Assembly: GCA_002352445.1 (NCBI GenBank)
Contig: DEIL01000224.1
Span: 10,079 to 18,652 of the forward strand
Direction: 5' to 3'
Length of the DNA stretch: 8,574 bases
DNA from: Desulfobulbaceae bacterium UBA2775
GTDB taxonomy: Bacteria; Desulfobacterota; Desulfobulbia; Desulfobulbales; Desulfocapsaceae
A program made the position numbers and the translations under genes. This document shows positions 1 through 5,411 of the stretch, piece by piece. Positions within the stretch are counted from its first letter, which is position 1. Each line of letters opens with the position of its first letter. The notes beneath the pieces were generated by a model. The model had not been told where the DNA came from and ran no database searches. It was given only the letters and a program-made list of their open reading frames with translations.

Positions 1-102
1 AATGCTTGGATAAGTGCCATGGAAGTATATTCAACCATATAATTTTAACTGACCTTCCTCGATTTCTTGTTTTTTATTACAGAAGTTCTGGGGTAAGGCA
101 CT
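1..102. other. Intergenic tail, no gene seen
   Basis: This short stretch lies beyond the terminator of the minus-strand symporter operon and reaches the window edge. It is AT-rich, with a T-run around 68-76. I see no reading frame with a family signature and no RNA gene in it. Confidence 0.5.
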
Positions 103-144
103 AAAAAAAATCCGGTCTCCCCGCACCAGGCGAAGAGACCGGAT
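103..144 (-). terminator. Rho-independent terminator of the symporter operon
   Basis: Bases 111-119 (TCCGGTCTC) pair perfectly with 135-143 (GAGACCGGA), and one more A-T pair closes the base. The loop contains a small inner CGC/GCG stem. Read on the minus strand, the hairpin is followed directly by eight T residues (complement of the A-run 103-110). It lies about 20 nt after the stop codon of the large symporter subunit, so it should end that operon. The plus-strand side has no T-run, so it looks one-directional. Confidence 0.92.
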
Positions 145-163
145 AACTATATACTAATTTACT

Positions 164-1846
164 CTACCTCCTAATACCGTGAACTTCTTCTGCCAGATGC
201 TTCCTGATATGCTCAGGAGTTGGTTCCCCCATACCTGAGAAAACAATATTAGCAATAACGGCAAGCGGAGCAGCGATCCAGGCAAAATACCATGGATTCA
301 ACCAGTAGCCGACAAAGGCAGCACCGGGAAGAACAACCCCGAATTTACCACAGATAAAGTAAAATATAGAAAATACAGTGAAAAATCCTCCGACTGTCAG
401 GCTGGCAATACCTCCCGACCTGTTAGACCCGCTCCACCAGATTCCAAGCAGGAACAGTGGGAAGATCGTACAGCCGGCAATGGAGAACGCCAGGGCGACA
501 AGCTGAGCCACAAGGGCCAGCTTCAGCAGGGAAACAAGCATAACACCCAACGCCATGACAATGGTGGCTATTTTGGCCATCCTTACCTGCTGATCACCAG
601 TTGCTTCAGGGTTAATGATCTTAAAATAAATATCATTGGAGAAGGCCGAAGAACCTGCCACCAGTAGACCGGAAACAGTAGAAAACGCCGCGGAAACAGC
701 ACCTGCAGCAAGGAACCCGACGATTATCGGGTTTACAGAACCAAGTTGCGCGGTATAGACCACGATCGCATCTTTTGACAGCGCGCCCACTTCCGGATTA
801 GAGGACAGAATTTTACCAAATGCGGCGTAAAGCGGAGAAGTCCAGTAAAGCAGACAGATAAAGAAAAGTCCCCAGGTTACAGACCAGCGGGCATCAGCTG
901 GTTTAGGCACAACATAGAACTTCTGGATAACATGGGGTAAGCCGGCAGTACCGATCATAAGTGCGAAACAGGTAGCCATCCACTGGAAAAAGTCCTTGCC
1001 TGTGGCAGTATCCCACGGCATGGCAAATTCCGGACTGGGAACCGTCTGCATGGCATGTCCAAACGAATTGACGAACGTGGTCGCATTACCCACCACAATA
1101 TCCGAGACCACACGGCCGTAGCCGAGTTGGGGAACGAGCCAGAAATATTTGAACTTGAAGGTCAGAATAAAGGCAGGAATCAGAAAGGCAGAAATCAAGA
1201 TAATATACTGCACGATCTGATTCTTGGTAACACCGAGCATACCGGAGACGAGAGTATAGGCAAGAACAACAGATCCGCCGACAATAACCGATGCGCTATA
1301 CTGCATGCCGAAAATCCATTTGAACATCAGGCCGATACCGCCAAACTGGCCGACACTGTAGCAAAAAGATATAAAAATTGCGATAATTGCCGTCCAAAAC
1401 CGCATCCCGGACGAATAATAACGGTCACCAATAAAATCTGTGGCAGTATATTTTCCAAAGCGCCTGATCTGTGACGCCATAAGCAACAGGAGCAGGCAAT
1501 AGCCGCCGGTCCAGCCGACCACATAAGACAAGCCATGATAACCACTGCCGTACATGATTGCAGCCATACCGAGAAAGGAGGCGGCGGACATCCAGTTTGA
1601 GGCAATAGCCATACCTGAACCAACCCTGGAAATGGAACGTCCAGCAGCGTAATAATCAGACGTACCCTCGGCCTTGTTCATAAACCCGACCCATAGAAAG
1701 AGCAGGATGCAGGCAGTAAGGATAATGGCCGGTACTAATTTGAAGCTACCCTCAAGCTTAACTCCTGCAAAAGCAGGAGAAGCAATAAATACCATGGCTG
1801 TAAGTAAGAGTAATATAGATAATGCTTTACATTTGATTCTGTTCAT
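164..1846 (-). CDS. Sodium:solute symporter large subunit (SLC5 / VC_2705 subfamily, ActP-like)
   Basis: A 560-residue polytopic inner-membrane transporter of the sodium:solute symporter (SSF/SLC5) superfamily, expected to drive uptake of a small organic solute with the sodium gradient. The N-terminus has a basic start, a hydrophobic core and an ASPAFAG end (about residues 22-28) like a cleavable signal peptide, as in acetate permease ActP. Family hallmarks are SDYYAAGR (63-70), ASNWMSAASFLGMAA (82-96), GTAGLPHVI (299-307) and the serine-rich segment around SAAFSTVSGLLVAGSSAFS (385-403), where SSF proteins place sodium-site residues. About 12-13 hydrophobic segments follow. I start it at the ATG at 1846 because AGGAGG (1859-1854) sits 7 nt upstream; the in-frame GTG at 1852 is almost on top of that site. 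Its partner is the DUF4212 protein just upstream, a pairing typical of the VC_2705 subfamily. The substrate is not readable from sequence; acetate or another short monocarboxylate is a guess. Confidence 0.93.
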   Translation of the reverse strand: MNRIKCKALSILLLLTAMVFIASPAFAGVKLEGSFKLVPAIILTACILLFLWVGFMNKAEGTSDYYAAGRSISRVGSGMAIASNWMSAASFLGMAAIMYGSGYHGLSYVVGWTGGYCLLLLLMASQIRRFGKYTATDFIGDRYYSSGMRFWTAIIAIFISFCYSVGQFGGIGLMFKWIFGMQYSASVIVGGSVVLAYTLVSGMLGVTKNQIVQYIILISAFLIPAFILTFKFKYFWLVPQLGYGRVVSDIVVGNATTFVNSFGHAMQTVPSPEFAMPWDTATGKDFFQWMATCFALMIGTAGLPHVIQKFYVVPKPADARWSVTWGLFFICLLYWTSPLYAAFGKILSSNPEVGALSKDAIVVYTAQLGSVNPIIVGFLAAGAVSAAFSTVSGLLVAGSSAFSNDIYFKIINPEATGDQQVRMAKIATIVMALGVMLVSLLKLALVAQLVALAFSIAGCTIFPLFLLGIWWSGSNRSGGIASLTVGGFFTVFSIFYFICGKFGVVLPGAAFVGYWLNPWYFAWIAAPLAVIANIVFSGMGEPTPEHIRKHLAEEVHGIRR

Positions 1847-1857
1847 TTTCACCCCTC

Positions 1858-2565
1858 CTATTCGAATGATTTTTCCATTTCATATTTTTTCATCAAACTG
1901 TCGATCTTATAGCAGTACACAAGGCAGATAAGCACGAACAATGCCAGCAGAAAAAGTGCCGTATACAGATAATGAAAAGGAAAACCAAAAACGATAGTAT
2001 CGGTGAGAAATGACTGATTATGGATGAAAAATTTATCCATAACCGGTTCGAGAGCCGCATCGGTCATGGCCAGCTTGTCCGGACTGACTTCGATAAGGGC
2101 AAAAGGTACCACAGCCTTCATGGCGGAATTATCGCCAATCCCCAGTGCGGTGTTAATGAACTCCACATCAACCTTACTGTCTGACGCTGCCTTGGTGGCG
2201 GCTGCCAGAAGGGCATCTTTCGAATCACCAGGAAGAAGATCGTACACGGTTGAGGTGAAAGCAGTCTTTAAGGTGTCATTTTTCAGCAGAGCACCACTTT
2301 TGCCCAAAAGGGCAAGATACGTATTTGCAGCAGCAACCTTTTCCTCATCTGAAGCAGTACCATCAGCAAGTTTTGGAGCAATCTGCTGATAAGCAACATA
2401 GGTAGCTTCGGTGGTTGGAGTTTCCATAATTTTCAACAGAATCTGGAATCCATACGTGGCCAACCCCCATATTAACAGTCCAATGGTAATTGCCCTGAGG
2501 TTCTCCTTTAAGAATGGTGTTGATGGCTTGAAAAAGTTAACTTCATAACTCAAACTCTCTTCCAT
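1858..2565 (-). CDS. Sodium:solute symporter small subunit (DUF4212 family) with large inserted loop
   Basis: A 235-residue protein with two hydrophobic helices, about 24-46 (FLKENLRAITIGLLIWGL start) and about 196-217. The sequence before helix 1 and the C-terminal YKIDSLMKKYEMEK match the DUF4212 / small-subunit pattern that accompanies VC_2705-type symporters. Usual members are about 80-110 residues with a short loop between the helices. Here roughly residues 48-190 are extra, Ala-, Asp- and Lys-rich, soluble-looking and without cysteine. The basic residues flanking both helices on their outer termini put both ends in the cytoplasm, so the insert should be periplasmic. A strong AGGAGG-type site lies 5-6 nt before the ATG. 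The TAG stop overlaps the ribosome binding site of the large subunit, so the two are probably translationally coupled. Subunit identity is well supported; the role of the insert is unknown. Confidence 0.85.
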   Translation of the reverse strand: MEESLSYEVNFFKPSTPFLKENLRAITIGLLIWGLATYGFQILLKIMETPTTEATYVAYQQIAPKLADGTASDEEKVAAANTYLALLGKSGALLKNDTLKTAFTSTVYDLLPGDSKDALLAAATKAASDSKVDVEFINTALGIGDNSAMKAVVPFALIEVSPDKLAMTDAALEPVMDKFFIHNQSFLTDTIVFGFPFHYLYTALFLLALFVLICLVYCYKIDSLMKKYEMEKSFE

Positions 2566-2566
2566 T

Positions 2567-2608
2567 TTACTCCTCCTTTTGATTGACGGCTTTCTGTTCT
2601 CGGAACAA
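2567..2608 (-). other. Candidate 13-codon leader ORF before the small subunit
   Basis: On the minus strand a consensus AGGAGG (2620-2615) stands 6 nt before a TTG at 2608. The frame runs 13 codons to a TAA at 2569-2567, one base before the ATG of the small subunit, in a different frame from it. The predicted peptide is MFREQKAVNQKEE. The small subunit has its own good ribosome site inside the last codons of this frame. It may be a coupling leader peptide, or the upstream GGAGG may be a chance or standby ribosome site. There is no family evidence. Confidence 0.25.
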
Positions 2609-2681
2609 ACTTAACCTCCTTTTCCAGGAACAGCCAATTCCCCTAGTGATACGGGTATGCTTGACACCGCCCTGCATAGAC

Positions 2682-2714
2682 TATGGCGGGCAACATCCAC
2701 ATATTCCTGCCATA
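2682..2714. promoter_or_regulatory. Dyad overlapping the symporter promoter (possible operator)
   Basis: Bases 2682-2690 (TATGGCGGG) and 2706-2714 (CCTGCCATA) form a 9-bp inverted repeat with one mismatch and a 15-nt spacer. It spans the candidate -10 element of the symporter promoter. A smaller perfect dyad, CATAG-A-CTATG (2675-2685), overlaps its left arm. This placement suits a dimeric transcription regulator, but an RNA hairpin (with a G-U pair on the plus strand) is also possible. No regulator gene is in the window. Confidence 0.35.
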
Positions 2715-2728
2715 TCAAACAATGTCAA
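2700..2728 (-). promoter_or_regulatory. Candidate sigma70 promoter of the symporter operon
   Basis: On the minus strand a perfect TTGACA (-35, 2728-2723) is followed after 17 nt by AATATG (2705-2700), which matches only three of six -10 positions. Transcription would start near 2693, leaving a leader of about 128 nt before the small-subunit ATG. The -35 is good and the -10 is poor, so an activator would probably be needed if this is the promoter. Confidence 0.35.
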
Positions 2729-3242
2729 GTGGGTACAACATCTAAAGATAGCTCAGATTTTTTTACGTCAATAAATTTCTCATTTCTGCTCATGCTCAAC
2801 ACCAACAACCTATTGCTGACTGCGCAGATTGAATTAGAGACACTCTACTTCGAGCTCAGTTGGTTACTAATCAATTTTATTTATCAAATATTTAAGCAAC
2901 ACTCAAGCAAAAAAATTGCTATGACTCAACATTAAGTCCTTATTTTCTATTAAAGATAACTAATATCATTTCGGCTCCTTACAGATTCACACAGGTATTT
3001 AACTTTTAAATGTAATACTGAAACATTTCCGGCCGGATTGAGTCATAATCCCAAGGGATTTCGGCAGGACGATCCATCCCTTTCCCTCCATTATCGTAGA
3101 TATTATGCCAATCGAGCGCTCAATCTGGATGGAATAAGCACGATATTAACAGCCCTTGAGAATTTTTACATAAATACAGTTCTATTTTTGATTAGCCGAT
3201 GACTGGAGCCGAAAAAAAGTGGCTGTGCTGCTATATTTGGTT

Positions 3243-3274
3243 AGAGTAATCTCTGGTTTTTAGAACTCTTTTTT
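3243..3274 (+). terminator. Weak terminator-like hairpin
   Basis: AGAGT (3243-3247) pairs with ACTCT (3265-3269) and the inner TCT (3250-3252) with AGA (3262-3264), leaving a two-base bulge. Five T residues (3270-3274) follow. The stem is short and AT-rich. If real, it would end any plus-strand transcript from the intergenic region just before the ffh promoter. Confidence 0.3.
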
Positions 3275-3292
3275 ACTGTTACTCGTTCCTGC

Positions 3293-3321
3293 TTGACATA
3301 CTCATTAATACGAAGTATTTT
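3293..3321 (+). promoter_or_regulatory. Sigma70-type promoter upstream of ffh
   Basis: A perfect TTGACA (3293-3298) is separated by 17 nt from TATTTT (3316-3321), which matches four of six -10 positions. The predicted start is near 3328, giving a leader of about 155 nt before the ffh ATG. It is the best promoter match upstream of the ribosomal operon, but a terminator-like hairpin lies between it and ffh. Confidence 0.5.
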
Positions 3322-3347
3322 TCTTCTCTTTTGAGTTTGGGAATGGT

Positions 3348-3391
3348 AACAGACTCCGCCCTTCTGTCAATGGTGGTGGAAGTCTGTTTTT
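3348..3391 (+). terminator. Intrinsic terminator / attenuator in the ffh leader
   Basis: AACAGACT (3348-3355) pairs perfectly with AGTCTGTT (3381-3388). Inside it CCGCC (3356-3360) pairs with GGTGG (3375-3379, one G-U pair), leaving a single bulged A. A run of five T residues (3387-3391) follows, as in a rho-independent terminator. The opposite strand lacks a T-run. It starts about 20 nt after the predicted transcription start and ends 91 nt before ffh. It is therefore either an attenuator of the ffh-rplS operon or the 3' end of an RNA of about 60 nt. Confidence 0.6.
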
Positions 3392-3482
3392 AGCATGATG
3401 AAATAATCTCACGAAATAAACAGTAAAAAACTGAAACAAACCTTTTTTCGGTTTTTTGCTGGTATTGCTTTGTACTCACTTT

Positions 3483-4838
3483 ATGTTTGAAAATCTGACA
3501 GACCGGCTCGAAGGGGTATTTAAAAAACTCCGGGGCCATGGCACACTCACTGAAGATAACATCCGGGAGGCGATGCGTGAGGTGCGCGTAGCCCTGCTTG
3601 AAGCAGATGTAAACTTCAAAGTAGCCAAAGATTTTGTTGCACTGGTAACCGAGAAAGCCATAGGACGTGAAGTTTCCAAAAGTCTTTCGCCGGGGCAGCA
3701 GATCATCAAGATAGTCCACGAAGAACTGGTAAATCTTCTGGGGACTACTGCAGAGCAGATACAACTAGATGGACGGCAGCCGGTTATTATTATGATGGCC
3801 GGTCTCCAGGGATCAGGAAAAACAACGACCGCTGGAAAACTTGCCGCAATGCTCAAAAGCCGGGGAAGAAAACCCTATCTGATCCCCGCTGATATTTACC
3901 GTCCTGCTGCCATTGAACAGCTCCAGGTGCTTGGAGGACAGATTGATGTCCCGGTACATCCTTCAACACCTGATATCAAACCTGTAGATCTCTGCAGGCA
4001 GGCAGTCAACGAGGCCGCACTCAAAGAATATGACACCCTGATCATTGACACCGCCGGACGCCTTCACGTTGACGAAGAACTGATGGGGGAACTCAAAGAT
4101 ATTCAGTCTGCAATACCGCTTACCGAAATACTCTTTGTTGCCGACGCCATGACCGGCCAGGATGCGGTAACAGTTGCAGATAAGTTTAATCAGGATCTTG
4201 AGATTTCTGGAGTTGTCCTGACCAAGATTGAAGGTGACGCCCGGGGCGGTGCTGCCCTTTCCATCAAGCATATCACGGGCAAACCGATTAAATTCGTCGG
4301 TATCGGCGAAGGACTCGATGCCCTGGAAGTTTTCCATCCGGATAGAATTGCCTCCCGCATCCTCGGCATGGGTGATATTCTCACCTTAATAGAAAAAGCT
4401 GAAGCGGTAGTTGATAAGAAGGAAGCAGATAAGCTAGCCCAAAAATTAAAAAAGAACCTGTTTACTCTTGAAGATTTTCTTGACCAGATACAACAGATCA
4501 AGAAGATGGGATCCCTTGAACAGATTCTTGACATGGTTCCCGGTATCAACAAGCTCAAACAGCTTAAAGATGCTCCTAAACCTGACGAGAGAGAACTTGT
4601 CAAGACGGAAGCAATTATCCGTTCGATGACGTTTAAGGAGAGAAAAAACCACAAAATCATCAATACCAGCAGACGTAATCGTATCGCCGCAGGATCAGGC
4701 ACGACCTTGACTGACGTCAACAAAGTGCTCAAGAGTTATACCCAGATGCTGAAAATGATGAAAAAGATCCGTGGTAAACCTGGGGCTATTATGGGCCGCA
4801 AACGCAGGAAACTGCCTAAGGGCATGAAGAGAAGATAA
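3483..4838 (+). CDS. ffh: Signal recognition particle GTPase Ffh (SRP54)
   Basis: A 451-residue SRP54-type GTPase, the protein subunit of the bacterial signal recognition particle. It binds signal sequences of nascent inner-membrane proteins and 4.5S RNA, and delivers ribosomes to FtsY. The N domain is about 1-95. The G domain has the P-loop GLQGSGKTTT (107-116), ADIYRPAA (136-143), DTAGR (189-193), TKIEGDARGG (247-256) and FVGIGEGLDALEVFHPDRIASRILGMGD (271-298 region). The methionine-rich M domain (about 305-451) carries the RNA-binding segment SRRNRIAAGSG (396-406) and a very basic tail. Residue 250 is Glu where the family normally has Asp (TKxDG). The start at 3483 gives the canonical MFENLTDRLE N-terminus; in-frame TTG codons at 3456 and 3465 are alternatives, limited by a TGA at 3432. 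No Shine-Dalgarno sequence is visible before any of them. It is first in the ribosomal/RNA-modification operon. Confidence 0.97.
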   Translation: MFENLTDRLEGVFKKLRGHGTLTEDNIREAMREVRVALLEADVNFKVAKDFVALVTEKAIGREVSKSLSPGQQIIKIVHEELVNLLGTTAEQIQLDGRQPVIIMMAGLQGSGKTTTAGKLAAMLKSRGRKPYLIPADIYRPAAIEQLQVLGGQIDVPVHPSTPDIKPVDLCRQAVNEAALKEYDTLIIDTAGRLHVDEELMGELKDIQSAIPLTEILFVADAMTGQDAVTVADKFNQDLEISGVVLTKIEGDARGGAALSIKHITGKPIKFVGIGEGLDALEVFHPDRIASRILGMGDILTLIEKAEAVVDKKEADKLAQKLKKNLFTLEDFLDQIQQIKKMGSLEQILDMVPGINKLKQLKDAPKPDERELVKTEAIIRSMTFKERKNHKIINTSRRNRIAAGSGTTLTDVNKVLKSYTQMLKMMKKIRGKPGAIMGRKRRKLPKGMKRR

Positions 4839-4843
4839 CTGGC

Positions 4844-4871
4844 TCTGAGCTATATCAAATCTTAGCTCAGA
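4844..4871 (+). promoter_or_regulatory. Hairpin between ffh and rpsP without a U-tract
   Basis: TCTGAGCTA (4844-4852) and TAGCTCAGA (4863-4871) form a perfect 9-bp stem with a 10-nt loop, starting 5 nt after the ffh stop codon. AAATCATAGG follows rather than T residues, so it is not a classic intrinsic terminator. It may stabilise or process the mRNA between ffh and the ribosomal genes, or take part in feedback control of S16. This role is inferred from position only. Confidence 0.5.
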
Positions 4872-4895
4872 AAATCATAGGGGAAACCTGTATAC

Positions 4896-4917
4896 ATTAA
4901 CCGGAGGATTAACCGGA
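4896..4917 (+). repeat. Tandem 10-bp direct repeat spanning the rpsP ribosome binding site
   Basis: ATTAACCGGA occurs at 4896-4905 and again at 4908-4917, separated by GG, directly before the rpsP ATG. The ribosome site GGAGG (4903-4907) straddles the end of the first copy and stands 10 nt from the start codon, which is on the long side. It may be a small slippage duplication. Confidence 0.6.
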
Positions 4918-5163
4918 ATGGCAGTACGTATTCGATTAACTCGATTTGGCAGAAAGAAAAAACCTTTCTATCGTATCATTGTTGCAGACAGTGAAGCAAA
5001 ACGTGATGGAAAATTCCTTGACATTGTCGGCACCTACGACCCGCTCCAGGATCCGGCTGCAATAAAAATTGACAACCAGAAACTTGAGGTCTGGCTGGGT
5101 AAGGGAGCGCTTCCTACCACAACCGTCAAGAGTTTGATTAAAAAAGCCTCAGTTGCAGAGTAG
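4918..5163 (+). CDS. rpsP: 30S ribosomal protein S16
   Basis: An 81-residue S16 protein, about the standard short bacterial length. It binds 16S rRNA in the small-subunit body and is needed for 30S assembly. The N-terminal half has the family pattern VRIRLTRFGRKKKPFYRIIV (3-22), then ADSEAKRDGKFLDIVGTYDP (23-42). The C-terminal WLGKGALPTTTVKSLIKK matches the conserved W-x-x-x-GA-x-P-T-x-T-V segment. The ATG follows GGAGG at 4903-4907. It lies 79 nt after ffh and 4 nt before khpA, at the head of the tightly packed part of the operon. Confidence 0.98.
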   Translation: MAVRIRLTRFGRKKKPFYRIIVADSEAKRDGKFLDIVGTYDPLQDPAAIKIDNQKLEVWLGKGALPTTTVKSLIKKASVAE

Positions 5164-5167
5164 TGCA

Positions 5168-5398
5168 ATGCAAGAACTTATCGTCTGCATTGCAAAATCA
5201 CTGGTCGATCAACCGGATGAAGTAAATGTTACACTGACGGAAGAAGAAGATACAGTGGCTATTGAACTGAGTGTTGCTCCTGAAGACCTGGGAAAGGTGA
5301 TAGGCAAGCAGGGCAGAACAGCCCGTGCCATGCGTTCTCTGCTCTCAGCTGCAGCTGCAAAATTTGACAAACGATCCAGGCTTGAGATCTTAGAGTAG
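5168..5398 (+). CDS. khpA: KH-domain RNA-binding protein KhpA (YlqC family)
   Basis: A 76-residue single KH-domain protein, the usual length for KhpA/YlqC. Such proteins bind RNA, often with KhpB/Jag, and in Gram-positive bacteria influence cell division and small-RNA function; the role in this lineage is not known. The diagnostic segment is LGKVIGKQGRTARAMRSLL (41-59), containing the GxxG loop G46-K-Q-G49. The N-terminal MQELIVCIAKSLVDQPDEV also fits the family. I use the ATG at 5168, which gives the normal length; an in-frame TTG at 5153 would overlap rpsP. No strong ribosome site is present. With a 4-nt gap from rpsP, it is probably translationally coupled. Its place between rpsP and rimM is the conserved one. 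Confidence 0.94.
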   Translation: MQELIVCIAKSLVDQPDEVNVTLTEEEDTVAIELSVAPEDLGKVIGKQGRTARAMRSLLSAAAAKFDKRSRLEILE

Positions 5399-5411
5399 CA
5401 GTTTGCCGGTT

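Larger units (their letters stand above)
2621..3242. other. Long AT-rich intergenic region with inverted repeats, no convincing gene
   Basis: Apart from the promoter-like elements at its left end, this stretch holds no reading frame I can assign. It contains several dyads. One is TATGACTCAA (2920-2929) with its exact complement at 3038-3047. Another is TTTCGGCTCC (2969-2978) with its exact complement at 3205-3214. Short hairpins lie at 2992-3020 and at AATCCC-AA-GGGATT (3047-3060). There are small palindromes CCGGCCGG (3029-3036) and GAGCGCTC (3114-3121), and TCCATCC (3073-3079) can pair with GGATGGA (3127-3133). It could hold a structured RNA or be regulatory sequence for the two divergent operons. 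I see no tRNA, tmRNA, RNase P or 4.5S RNA signature. Confidence 0.4.

Noticed and set aside
1055..1474. Plus-strand open frame of 139 codons inside the symporter gene
   Set aside because: It is antisense to a well-supported membrane transporter gene and reads as the hydrophilic complement of hydrophobic codons.
2658..2673. Sigma54-like GG-N10-GC spacing on the minus strand before the symporter operon
   Set aside because: Only the GG and GC dinucleotides fit; the flanking TGGCAC and TTGC consensus bases are absent.
2583..2774. Open plus-strand frame of 63 codons
   Set aside because: It runs antisense across the symporter leader and ribosome sites, with no ribosome site or family pattern of its own.
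2906..2920. AGCAA-A5-TTGCT palindrome as a terminator or attachment site
   Set aside because: The stem is only five bases with no T-run after it, and no integrase or repeat partner is visible.
2657..2935. Open plus-strand frame of 92 codons in the intergenic region
   Set aside because: It has no ribosome site and no recognisable family, its composition is typical of translated AT-rich spacer, and it overlaps the symporter promoter region.
3421..3456. Second terminator just before ffh (AAACC/GGTTT followed by T residues)
   Set aside because: The stem is only five mostly A-T pairs with a T-rich loop; too weak to call.
2930..3482. 4.5S RNA (ffs), tRNA or tmRNA gene near ffh
   Set aside because: I looked for the conserved SRP RNA loop, a TpsiC-like GGTTCGA and tmRNA ends and found none.
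4190..4732. Minus-strand open frame of 180 codons inside ffh
   Set aside because: It is antisense to an intact Ffh with all motifs; Ser/Leu-rich shadow translation.
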